A DNA stretch of 64,000 nt from VXMF01 sp965206775. Lineage in GTDB: Bacteria; Acidobacteriota; Terriglobia; Bryobacterales; UBA6623. The notes beneath the pieces are model-generated. The model searched no databases. It saw only the letters and a program-made list of their open reading frames with translations, and had not been told where the DNA came from. Shown one piece after another: positions 26,206 through 34,689 of this stretch. Within the stretch, counting starts at the first letter, position 1; every line of letters starts with the position of its first letter. Both the position numbers and the translations under genes were made by a program. The DNA lies in assembly GCA_965206775.1 (NCBI GenBank), contig CBDBKU010000003.1, forward strand, positions 682,001-746,000, in the 5' to 3' direction.

Positions 26206-26849
26206 CGTCGAACCTCCGCTGAAACGCTTGCTGGACCCGTCGGGCTTGGAACGCGGAGCTTCCCGGCGAACGCCGCGTCGCGGCGTTCGACATCCTCGGC
26301 ACTTCCGAAACGCATTGCCGGTGTCTGGTCGGACTGCTTCGGATTACGCGACGACACCAGCCCACACCACGGCCGCCCCGAACGCTTACCACGATGCAAT
26401 GATCGCCCCTTTGGCAATCGCCCTCGAAGCCCTTGTCCTCGCAGATCTTCTCGGATCCCTTTCAGTCGAGCTGACGCCCGGCTCGCTCGCCCCAGTTGGT
26501 CTGCGGCGAGACCTGCCGGGATCAAGCCTTCCACGTAGCCGGCCCTCTGTCCGTTCCCGATCGTGAACGAGAGCGACGCCTGATCTCGGCGTTGAGTCAG
26601 CTGCGACACTCGGACTCGAACGTTCGAGATCTTGGACCTTGACCGCGAGACCCTTCGGGCGGGCTGTCGCGGCGGCCGCAACCTACGGGGGGAGTGCGGG
26701 TCGTCCCTGGACCCGGCCGCGAAGGATTAAGACCTCACGCCGCCTCTTCTGCCGAGCGTCGACCCCATGTCGATGGTTCGCGCAAGTCCCTCCCGACAGT
26801 GCCAGGAGCTAGAGGCTGCTACTGTATGGACTAGGAGTCCACTCGAACC
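26206..26849. other. Intergenic region between Uma2 and bacilliredoxin genes
   Basis: About 640 bp with no convincing coding sequence. It holds a perfect inverted repeat at 26267-26289 (arms of 11 bp, CGAACGCCGCG and its complement around a single T), about 60 bp after the Uma2 stop. This may work as a terminator although no T-run follows. Confidence 0.45.
26267..26289. terminator. Inverted repeat, possible Uma2 terminator
   Basis: CGAACGCCGCG is followed by T and the exact complement. The hairpin would be GC-rich but no U-tract follows, so intrinsic termination is not assured. Confidence 0.35.
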
Positions 26850-27290
26850 ATGCGCTACCCCGAACCGCTGATCTACCCGATGCGGGAAGAATTGACCAAG
26901 CACGGCGTCGAAGAAGCACGCACGCCGGAAGACTTGGACCGGATTCTCGCTCCTGGCAGCGGCAGCGTCCTCGTAGTCGTGAACTCGGTCTGCGGCTGCG
27001 CGGCCGGATGCGCCCGTCCCGGCCTCGTGCTCTCGCTCAACAGCGAAACCCGTCCGGACGCCGTCGCCACAGTCTTCGCCGGTGCCGACTTGGAAGCAAC
27101 CGCGTACTTGCGGCAGAAGCTCTCAATGTTCCCGCCGTCATCGCCGTCATTCGCGCTGTTCCGTGACGGAGAGCCGGTCTACATGATGCACCGGTACCAG
27201 ATCGAAGGCCGGGAAGCAGTGGCGATCGCTGAATCATTGCAGCAGGCCTACGCGTCCCACTGCGTCACGGCAACAGCCGAGGCCGTCTAG
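26850..27290 (+). CDS. Bacilliredoxin (BrxA/BrxB, YphP/YqiW family)
   Basis: The 146-aa protein carries the active-site CGC motif (VVNSVCGCAAGCARPGL) near residue 49 and the family end ALFRDGEPVYMMHRYQIEGR. The length matches the family. Members are small thiol-disulfide proteins that remove bacillithiol or similar thiols from oxidised proteins. An AGGAG lies about 13 bases before the ATG. It is cytoplasmic and is convergent with the indolepyruvate oxidoreductase gene. Confidence 0.92.
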   Translation: MRYPEPLIYPMREELTKHGVEEARTPEDLDRILAPGSGSVLVVVNSVCGCAAGCARPGLVLSLNSETRPDAVATVFAGADLEATAYLRQKLSMFPPSSPSFALFRDGEPVYMMHRYQIEGREAVAIAESLQQAYASHCVTATAEAV

Positions 27291-27302
27291 CTGGGTACCG
27301 CC

Positions 27303-30300
27303 TCACGCCGCCTCGAGCGCATTCGCCTCGTGCAGGCGTTCTTGGACCCACGTCTTAACGCGCTCGACAGAGCGTCGCTTGACTTCCTCGTAGCCTCGGA
27401 TTTCGCGAGGGGCAGCGGCAATCTCCTCGACGGCGTCGACCGTTCCCTCGGAGAGCCCTTCGATCAGCCCGTCCACAAGTTCCCGATACCAGACGACGAG
27501 GTCACGTTCTTCCCGACGCGAGGCCAGCCAGCCGAAGGGGTCGAGCGGCGTCCCGCGAAGGACCTTTCCGCGCGCCAGCAGGCTCAGGAACGGCCGGACC
27601 CAAGGTCCGAACGCCATCTTGTTCCGAAACCCGAACCGGCGCAGCAGCGGAGGATGCAGGTGGTAAACGACCCGTCGGGGCTGCGCGAAGGTGCCAGCAA
27701 CCTGCTCGTCGAATGACGGATCCGTCAGCAGTCGGGCCACCTCGTACTCGTCCTTGTAGGCCATGAGCTTGTGGAGGTTCCAAGCCACTGTGCGTGCGAG
27801 CTTCTCGCTACCGGGCCTGACTCGGGACTCGGCTTCCCTCACGCGCTCGACAAAGCGACGGAATTCCGAGGCGTAAGCGAAATCCTGGTACGCCGTCAGT
27901 TCGCGCTCGCGGTGTTCGAGCAGCGCCTCGAGCGACTGGGGCACGGCAGCTGTCGGAGCCACCGGAAGAAAGGGTCGCAGCAAAGCAGGGTCGCACGCAT
28001 GTTGCCGGCCCCACGCAAACACCTCGAGGTTCCGCTTCACCGCAACGCCGTTCAAGCGAACCGATTGCTCGATCGCTTCCGCAGAGAGCGGCAGGAGACC
28101 CTTCTGGTACGCCACGCCGACGAGGAACATGTTGCTGAAAATGTGCCCGCCGAATAGCGTCTCGGCCAGCGCGGACGCATTGACGAACTCGCAATCCTCG
28201 CGACGCGTCCCCCGGCGGATGGCCTCGAGATAGCCGCCGTCCGGAGAGAGCACGGTGAGGCCCTTGCGAATCGCCTCGCCGGTCAGGATCTCTTTCGAGT
28301 TGACCAGGGCAACCGTTCTGTCCGGGTCGCAACACTGGAGGTTTTTCGGAAATGCCGCTCCGACCAAGTCAAATCCGAGCAGGACGTCGGCACATCCCGG
28401 CGGGATGCGCTGGGACGCTTCGATCCTGGATTCGCTGATCGTGATGTGCGCGACCACCGCCCCGCCCTTCTGCGCCACGCCGGTCTGGTCGAGAGTAATC
28501 GCCTGCAACCCGTCGATGCGAGCCGCCGTCGCCAGGAGGGCGTTCACGGTGACGACGCCCGTACCGCCCACGCCGGGCATCAGGATGTGATAGCCATCGC
28601 CGGACTTCGCCTTGCTCTTGGGCTCCGGCAGGCTCAGCTCGGGCAATTCCGGCAGAGGCTTGCGCCGCAAGCCGGACCCCGGCTCGGTCTCGACCGACAC
28701 GAATGACGGGCAGTCGCCCCACGTGCAGGTGTAGTCGGTGTTGCAGGAGGACTGATGGACCCGGGTCTTTGGGCCGAAGTCCGTGTCGACCGGCAGCAGG
28801 GAGACGCAATTCGCCTCGGCCACGCAATCCCCGCACCCCTCGCAGACTCGCTCGTTGATCAGGATTCGTCGGGTGGGCTGGGGCAGAACGCCGCGGCTGC
28901 GCCGGCGCCGCTTCTCAGCCGCGCACAGCTGGTCATAAATCATGACCGAAACGCCCTTGACCTTCTCCAGTTCGGCCAGCACCTCTTCCAGTTCCTCGCG
29001 GGGACGGAACTCCGCCGAAGGAGCCAAGCTGGACTCGCCCTGGTACTTGCCCGGATCGTCGCTTAGTACGACGATCTTGCGAATTCCCTGGGCCTCCAAC
29101 TCGCGAGTCAGTGCCGGCACTGGCAGGGCGCCCGCCGGGTCCTGCCCGCCCGTCATTGCAACTGCATCGTTGTAGAGGATCTTGAACGTGATATTGACGC
29201 CCGCCGCTACGGCCGCCTGGACTGCAAGGCGCCCGGAGTGGAAGTAGGTTCCGTCGCCGAGATTCTGGAAAAGATGCTTGGTCCCGGAAAATGGCGCCAC
29301 GCCGATCCACGACGCCCCCTCCGAACCCATTTGGAAGAGGAATTCTATGCCTCGCCCGGCATCTCGCATCAGACCCGCCATGCCGTGGCATCCAATGCCG
29401 CCGCCCGCTAGCTGCCCTTCAAGGAGCAACGTGGATCGATTGTGGGGGCAGCCGGAGCAATAGCTCGGCGTGCGGGCGCCGCGCCCGGGCCGGTAACCGG
29501 GGGTCTTCGCGAAATCCTCCTCCGAGGTGCCACGCTGGGGCAGCAGGCGCGCCACCGGCCCCAAGAACTTGCTGAGCGCCAAGGCAATCATGCCGGCGTC
29601 AAGCTCGCCGGGCGAAGGGAAAAGCGTCTCTCCGGCAGCGTCCTTCTTCCCGAAGACGGACGGGCGGTCGGCCCGGTCGTACAGCAGCTCGCGAAGCTGC
29701 AGCTCGACAAACGAGCGCTTCTCCTCCACAACAACGACCGTTTCAAGACCGCGGGCGAACTCGTCGACAATCGTCGGCTCCAGCGGATACGACATCCCCA
29801 GCTTCAGAATCCGCACGCCTGCCCCGCGAAGCTCCTCGTCGCCGATCTGAAGCAGTCGCAGTGCCGACATGAGATCTGCGTAGCTCTTGCCGGTCGTGAC
29901 GATGCCGAGCCGGTCCGAGCGGCTACTGGCTGCAATTCGATTCAGGCCGTTCGCCCGGGCGAACTCGCGCGCGGCCTGCAAGCGGTGCTCGTGAACCTCG
30001 GCTTCCAGACTCAGGCTGTAGGGAACGACGAGCATCAGGCCCATCGTCTTGCGATAGGGCTCGCCGTCGATCAGCACTTCCGGCAGTTCCACCGGGCAGC
30101 GGTCGGGCCCGAACTCGACGATTCCTCCGCCGTCGCAGATGTCCGTCGAAAGCTTGAGCCCGGACCAGGCCCCGCTGAATCGCGACATTGCAATGCCGTA
30201 GAGGCCGAAGTCAAGAACCTCCTGCGTACTGGAAGGGTTCAGCACGGGAACGGCGCAGTTATAGAGAGAAAGCTCGCTCTGGTGCGGAATCGAAGAGCTC

Positions 30301-30752
30301 TTCGATACATGGTCGTCGCCAGCGAGAGCCAGGGCGCCGCAGTGCTCCCCGATGCCGGCGAAGTTCGCGTGTCGCAGAGCGTCGCCGCTCCGGTCGAGGC
30401 CCGGGCCCTTGCCGTACCAGATGCCAACGGCCCCGTCGTAGAGCGGCTCGGGAAATGACTGGAACAGCTGGCTTCCCATGACCGCCGCCATGGCCAGTTC
30501 CTCGTTGATGCCGGGCACGAACCGAATCGAGCGCTCGCCCAAGAAGTTCGCGGCGCGCTGCAACGCGAGATCGTAGCCACCGAGAGGCGATCCCTCGTAC
30601 CCCGAGATCATGCACGCAGTTCGCAAGCCTAGGCGACTGTCGCGGCGCATCTGCTCGATCGGCAACCGGACCAAGGCCTGAATTCCCGACATATAGGACG
30701 CTCCCGATTCGAGCGCGTACTTGTCGTCTAGCGATATAGAGCGAATCGGCAT
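27303..30752 (-). CDS. Indolepyruvate ferredoxin oxidoreductase, fused alpha-beta type
   Basis: From the ATG at 30752 (GCAGGAAACGCAGG upstream) the protein is 1149 aa, the usual length of the fused enzyme. The N-terminal half is the pyruvate-oxidoreductase-like catalytic part (SGYEGSPLGGYDLALQRA), with a TPP-binding region (GIGCHGMAGLM, FQNLGDGTYFHSG, and NDAVAMTGGQ). A ferredoxin-like cysteine stretch follows (CEGCGDCVAEANCVS, CNTDYTCTWGDCPS), and then the IorB-like gamma domain (GVGGTGVVTVNALLATAARI, DQTGVAQKGGAVVAH). It decarboxylates aryl 2-oxo acids to aryl-CoA with ferredoxin as acceptor. The leader overlaps a decayed phoD end. Confidence 0.92.
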   Translation of the reverse strand: MPIRSISLDDKYALESGASYMSGIQALVRLPIEQMRRDSRLGLRTACMISGYEGSPLGGYDLALQRAANFLGERSIRFVPGINEELAMAAVMGSQLFQSFPEPLYDGAVGIWYGKGPGLDRSGDALRHANFAGIGEHCGALALAGDDHVSKSSSIPHQSELSLYNCAVPVLNPSSTQEVLDFGLYGIAMSRFSGAWSGLKLSTDICDGGGIVEFGPDRCPVELPEVLIDGEPYRKTMGLMLVVPYSLSLEAEVHEHRLQAAREFARANGLNRIAASSRSDRLGIVTTGKSYADLMSALRLLQIGDEELRGAGVRILKLGMSYPLEPTIVDEFARGLETVVVVEEKRSFVELQLRELLYDRADRPSVFGKKDAAGETLFPSPGELDAGMIALALSKFLGPVARLLPQRGTSEEDFAKTPGYRPGRGARTPSYCSGCPHNRSTLLLEGQLAGGGIGCHGMAGLMRDAGRGIEFLFQMGSEGASWIGVAPFSGTKHLFQNLGDGTYFHSGRLAVQAAVAAGVNITFKILYNDAVAMTGGQDPAGALPVPALTRELEAQGIRKIVVLSDDPGKYQGESSLAPSAEFRPREELEEVLAELEKVKGVSVMIYDQLCAAEKRRRRSRGVLPQPTRRILINERVCEGCGDCVAEANCVSLLPVDTDFGPKTRVHQSSCNTDYTCTWGDCPSFVSVETEPGSGLRRKPLPELPELSLPEPKSKAKSGDGYHILMPGVGGTGVVTVNALLATAARIDGLQAITLDQTGVAQKGGAVVAHITISESRIEASQRIPPGCADVLLGFDLVGAAFPKNLQCCDPDRTVALVNSKEILTGEAIRKGLTVLSPDGGYLEAIRRGTRREDCEFVNASALAETLFGGHIFSNMFLVGVAYQKGLLPLSAEAIEQSVRLNGVAVKRNLEVFAWGRQHACDPALLRPFLPVAPTAAVPQSLEALLEHRERELTAYQDFAYASEFRRFVERVREAESRVRPGSEKLARTVAWNLHKLMAYKDEYEVARLLTDPSFDEQVAGTFAQPRRVVYHLHPPLLRRFGFRNKMAFGPWVRPFLSLLARGKVLRGTPLDPFGWLASRREERDLVVWYRELVDGLIEGLSEGTVDAVEEIAAAPREIRGYEEVKRRSVERVKTWVQERLHEANALEAA

Positions 30753-30799
30753 GGCCTGCGTTTCCTGCGGCTGCACTGCGCCCGACAGAACCGGGCTGA

Positions 30800-31003
30800 G
30801 GCGCGTTGGGCTCCCGGCCGCGCGTCCCCGGCGAACAACTGCGCGAACGTCATGCACGGAGATTCGCGACGATTGACCGATGCGAGCACACGGTAGCGCC
30901 CGATGCGGAGTAGCAGCGCCAGTTCGCAACTCACTCACCCGCAGTAGGCGTTGTGCAGCTTGACGAAAGGATTATCGCGCATTGAGCCGTCCGCGTACTC
31001 CTC
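30800..31003 (-). pseudogene. Remnant of a second phoD 3' end
   Basis: Read on the minus strand, this segment gives EEYADGSMRDNPFVKLHNAY, then CG, a TGA stop (30935-30937), VSCELALLLRIGRYRVLASV and finally GDARPGAQRA. The intact PhoD gene at 34690-36216 ends AKYAEGVMRDNPFVKLHNAQ ... YVSCELTPQLFTARYRVLDS ... DGRPGAQRA. The match is also clear at base level and runs beyond the PhoD stop, which here is TCA instead of TGA, up to the ribosome site of the indolepyruvate oxidoreductase. Nothing of the phoD catalytic domain remains upstream. Confidence 0.8.
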
Positions 31004-31342
31004 GTTCAAGAGAGCGATCTCCTCGGGAATAGCGTATCTCTCGCTGACACCGGCCGTTTCGGGTAATGCGCGCGGGAATTCGAAGGGCGATGTTTCTGAG
31101 GGAACGCCGGGGGATCGGAATCTGGCAGTCTCAGGCGCGGGTATCGCCCCTCGTTCGGCGGCGGGGAACGGCACTGCGCACTAGGTAGAAGCAGTCTCCG
31201 TCCCGGAGCACATTGAAATCATCACCGAATGTACGGACGGAGCGCGCTACGATTTCCCGATCGAATGCGAAACCGGTCTGAAATCCCTACGCGGCAGCAC
31301 GAGCCGCCAGAGTCTCGGAAATCAGCGCAGCCGTCGCCTCGG
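31004..31342. other. Intergenic region between phoD remnant and sulfatase
   Basis: About 340 bp after the sulfatase stop. It is open in the frame of the phoD remnant as far as 31174 but without recognisable homology. No other feature is seen. Confidence 0.4.
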
Positions 31343-32725
31343 TCATCGCGCACGTTCGCGGGGACGCTGTCCCCGCCGCGGCCGCCGGTTCTCTCGAGAC
31401 TGCGGGCCGTCTCGCCTGCGGGGTCTTGCGCCAGCCTCTCCGGCCTCGACTCGAGCGAGCGCATCTCTTCCCAGTCCGGCTGCGAGATGGTCCATCAGTT
31501 CGCGCTGCAGCCCGGCGGCCAAGTCCGGGTATTCAGAGGCAACGTCGTGGGTCTCTTGAGTGTCAGTGCTCACATCGAACAGGGATGCACTGTCCTCTCC
31601 CCAGGAATAGAGCAACTTGAAGTTCCCGGCCATGATCGCAGCCTGAGGGCCTGCGTCCCGGCCCCGAGCCTCGGCGAAGAAGAACACCAACCTATCTATC
31701 GGCCGTTCGACGCGTTGCTCGCACCCGCTTAGGAGAAGAGGCTTCCAGCTCCCCCCTTCAATCCCGGATGGAGGTACTGTCCCAGGGGACGCGAAGTCGA
31801 GGATCGTTGGCAGCAAGTCGTACGCGACAACCGGGGTGTGGCAATACGCGTCCTCTGCGACGCCTGGCCCGCGCACCACGAGGGGAACGCGCAGTCCGCC
31901 CTCCGTTACATTCGTCTTGCCGCCGCGCAGGTAGCGCGTAGGGCCGCCGTTGTCGGACATGTAGACCACGAATGTGCGGTCACGAATGCCCAGTTCGTCA
32001 ATCTTCGCCAAGGTCATGCCAACCGCCCGGTCGAAGTCCTCGGCCATGGCGGCCCGGGTCGGGTCGCGGTGACGTCGCCCCGGTGTCCGAGCTTGCCACC
32101 TCTCAAGGGTGTCCGGCAGCGATTGGTTGCTGCCGTGCACCGCATAGTGCCAGAGCTGCAGGTAGAACGGATGACCGGTATCAACGCTGTCCTGCATGAA
32201 GCGATTGCCCTTCTCGGTCAGCTCGAACATGCGTTTCGGATCTCGGGGGTCGGAAGATTCGCCGTCCTGGTTCTGGGTAATCTTGCCGTCATCGCTGTCG
32301 AATCCGAGCTCGCGCTGCGTTCGAGTGAGCTGCCACTTGCCGTACGTCGCGGTTCGGTAAGCGGAGTTGGCTTGCTTGAGCGCGTTTGCGAGGGAGTTGC
32401 GGGAATCCGCGCTCAAGTGCGCGGCGGTGCGCTTGTCGGGGGCATTCAAGCTGGCGGTAGTCATGCCGAAGGTGATGGCGTACCTGGACGGTTCGCACTT
32501 CGGCGCCGCTGCATAGGCACGCGAGAACGCCATCCCCTCGAGGGCCAGGCGGTCAATGTTCGGCGTCTGGTGATAGTCGCTGCCGGACTCGGGCAGATTC
32601 CGGACCATGCGCTTGGACAGGCCGTTCCAAGCTTGGTCGTCGGCAAGGATGAAGACGAAATTGGGAGGGGAGGCGGCGGCAGTCGATAGAGCCACGGCCG
32701 CCATCAAGGCGAATCGAACAATCAC
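31343..32725 (-). CDS. Exported sulfatase (arylsulfatase family)
   Basis: The 460-aa protein has a signal peptide (about 1-19) and the sulfatase fold: FVFILADDQ for metal binding, the C-x-P-S-R motif CEPSRYAIT whose Cys would be converted to formylglycine, and YMSDNGGPTRYLRGGKTNVT. The last 40 residues are unusually basic and low in complexity (RPRRRDGPQSRENRRPRRGQ), possibly an out-of-frame tail. It would free sulfate from organic esters in the periplasm. Its start overlaps the stop of the metallophosphoesterase gene (32722-32725, ATGA), so the two are translationally coupled. The formylglycine-generating enzyme is not in this window. Confidence 0.9.
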   Translation of the reverse strand: MIVRFALMAAVALSTAAASPPNFVFILADDQAWNGLSKRMVRNLPESGSDYHQTPNIDRLALEGMAFSRAYAAAPKCEPSRYAITFGMTTASLNAPDKRTAAHLSADSRNSLANALKQANSAYRTATYGKWQLTRTQRELGFDSDDGKITQNQDGESSDPRDPKRMFELTEKGNRFMQDSVDTGHPFYLQLWHYAVHGSNQSLPDTLERWQARTPGRRHRDPTRAAMAEDFDRAVGMTLAKIDELGIRDRTFVVYMSDNGGPTRYLRGGKTNVTEGGLRVPLVVRGPGVAEDAYCHTPVVAYDLLPTILDFASPGTVPPSGIEGGSWKPLLLSGCEQRVERPIDRLVFFFAEARGRDAGPQAAIMAGNFKLLYSWGEDSASLFDVSTDTQETHDVASEYPDLAAGLQRELMDHLAAGLGRDALARVEAGEAGARPRRRDGPQSRENRRPRRGQRPRERAR

Positions 32726-34170
32726 TGGCAGTCTCCCGTGCAGTTTGGCGCGGCGCCGAACGAGTACGTGGTCCGCCCATTTCCTCCTTCGACTCCTTCG
32801 CGGCGGGACTGCACGAGTTCAACGAGAGCTGCCTCCGGGGACACTGTGACACGCACGTGCCCCGGCCCGCCGACCACGTCCCCATGCTCGTACTGACCGT
32901 CGACAACCCGCGGTGGCCCGTATCGGTCCAGCCCCGGCTGCGGAACCAGGAGGTACACGATGCCGTCTAGATCTTCCTTCGCGAACACGTGGTCGTGGCC
33001 GTGGAACACGATCGTCACGCCGGTCTCGACCAGCAGTTGGTGAATCGTCTGGCCCCAGCCTGGACGACGGTCGTCGAATTCATATGCGCCCTCGAGGCTT
33101 CGGCCACCCCATTCGAACAAGCCGGCGGCCGAGACTCCGCCCCGGGCCGCCTGGTTAATGCCGCCTACGAGATGGTGGAGGAAGACGAACTTGAACCTAG
33201 CCTTGCTCGACCGCAAGGTCATGGCAAGCCAGCGGAATTGATCCTCACCCAGCGTGCGGGCCCAAAGACTGCTGCCTGGCCGAACGCGCGCAGTCGCCCA
33301 GAACGGATCCAACGCGACGAATAGCGCGTCTCCCCATTCCCACGAATAGTAGTTTCCACGGTGGGCGGCACCGTCTGACGGCGTGGCGAAGTAGGTGTCG
33401 CGCTGCTCGCGTGCCCAGCCTCCCATTGCGCCCCTCCTGCTGCCCTCGCCATCGTGATTCCCTGACACGAGAAAAACCGGCGCGACCGTGCCGATCAGGC
33501 CGAAGTAGTACCGTTGCGCAAGATACTGCGGCAACGAAGCCCTGTAATCGCTACGCCGCTTGTCCGTCATGAACGTGTCGCCGAGGTCGATGTGGAAATC
33601 CGGGGCAGCTGCCCTCGCGTTCCGCAGCGACGCTTCGTAGAGGCGCGGATCCGTCCGCGCGTCCAAGTGGGAGTCGGACTGCACGGTGAACACGAAGGTG
33701 TCGCCTTGCGGGCGGCCCGTCCGGAACGTGAATTCGTCCGATGCGCGGAACGCCTTCGCCGAGTTGTTCCTGCCGTGCCAGCGGTAGAAATACTGCGAGT
33801 TCGGCGCGAGGCTGTCTAGAACTATCTCAGTCGGCACTCCTTGCTCGAGTCGAACGGTGTCCGACCGGCCAACATGCTCGCCCTGGCGAGTGCCGTATTC
33901 GATGTAGCCTTCGAGCGGCGAATACGCGAGTATGCTCGCAGTGACGGAAGTGTCGGTTGGGTTCCCGAGGACGATGTCGTACGGACGCTGCGGCACCTGG
34001 GTACGGAATGCGTCCAATGTCTCTCGACGCCCTCGGCCTCCCGCACGCTCGCCACGCTGGGCGACCTGTGCCATAAGGAAGCTCGCGGACCGCGCCTGAG
34101 GAGACGGTGACAGTGCCGCAACGTTGGTGAGGGACCAGGCAGCAAGGACAAGAGCGCAGCATGCCGCCAT
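32722..34170 (-). CDS. Exported metallophosphoesterase, purple-acid-phosphatase-like
   Basis: Residue numbering from the ATG at 34170 gives 482 aa with a hydrophobic signal (MAACCALVLAAWSLTNVAAL). A fibronectin-like N-terminal domain comes first (GYIEYGTRQGEH, LAPNSQYFYRW) and then the calcineurin-type metal motifs in order: SDSHLD, GDTF, SGNHDG, FLHH and GHDH. The reading frame stays open to a GTG at 34449, but the extra residues look non-coding apart from an Arg-rich patch just before the signal, so the true start may be a little upstream. It lies between phoD and the sulfatase, with ATGA overlap to the latter. Confidence 0.85.
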   Translation of the reverse strand: MAACCALVLAAWSLTNVAALSPSPQARSASFLMAQVAQRGERAGGRGRRETLDAFRTQVPQRPYDIVLGNPTDTSVTASILAYSPLEGYIEYGTRQGEHVGRSDTVRLEQGVPTEIVLDSLAPNSQYFYRWHGRNNSAKAFRASDEFTFRTGRPQGDTFVFTVQSDSHLDARTDPRLYEASLRNARAAAPDFHIDLGDTFMTDKRRSDYRASLPQYLAQRYYFGLIGTVAPVFLVSGNHDGEGSRRGAMGGWAREQRDTYFATPSDGAAHRGNYYSWEWGDALFVALDPFWATARVRPGSSLWARTLGEDQFRWLAMTLRSSKARFKFVFLHHLVGGINQAARGGVSAAGLFEWGGRSLEGAYEFDDRRPGWGQTIHQLLVETGVTIVFHGHDHVFAKEDLDGIVYLLVPQPGLDRYGPPRVVDGQYEHGDVVGGPGHVRVTVSPEAALVELVQSRREGVEGGNGRTTYSFGAAPNCTGDCQ

Positions 34171-34689
34171 CTGCCAAGCGGCCCGTCCCCGTCGCAGAAC
34201 CCGCCAGGGCAGACGGGTCAGGCTTCGGGACAGCTGTCGGGGGAGGGCGAGGCGGCGGGCGGAAGGGATCGAGGGACATTCCGCAGCATCATGGGGCACC
34301 AGCGAGCCCAGCTTCACGGCGATTGGATCGGATACGTCGGTTTCCACGCCCGGGAGAACACCGTTTCGATGACCAAGCATCACACTGATCGTCAGGTTCG
34401 GGCGACGCTCAGTCAATGCTCCTAGGTCGCGATAGCAGGTATTTGCCACAGGTTTTACAGAATCGGAACGCTCTAGGAGGCTGGCCTGCCGACGATCCGC
34501 TGCCGCCGCTCAAGCGGCTCGGCCGGGGTGAAGCGGACGCGCCGCAATCGGGACCCCGGTCGGCTTCGCCCGCACATAGGGCAGCCGGAATCCGCCTGGG
34601 CCAAGACCTTGCCTGGTCGTCGAGTGGTAGTCGGAGAACCGCCGCGCGTGTATTTCCTGCAGCGTCATCGGTGCCCGAAATGACCGCGC
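34171..34689. other. Region between phoD and metallophosphoesterase
   Basis: About 520 bp if the metallophosphoesterase starts at 34170. The part nearest phoD matches the leader of the indolepyruvate oxidoreductase gene. A 52-codon frame (34510-34668, minus) is present but unsupported. Confidence 0.4.

Noticed and set aside
25650..26681. 343-codon minus-strand frame across the Uma2 gene
   Set aside because: Mostly antisense to Uma2, Ser/Arg/Pro-rich and repetitive where the coiled coil lies. No family resemblance in the part beyond the gene.
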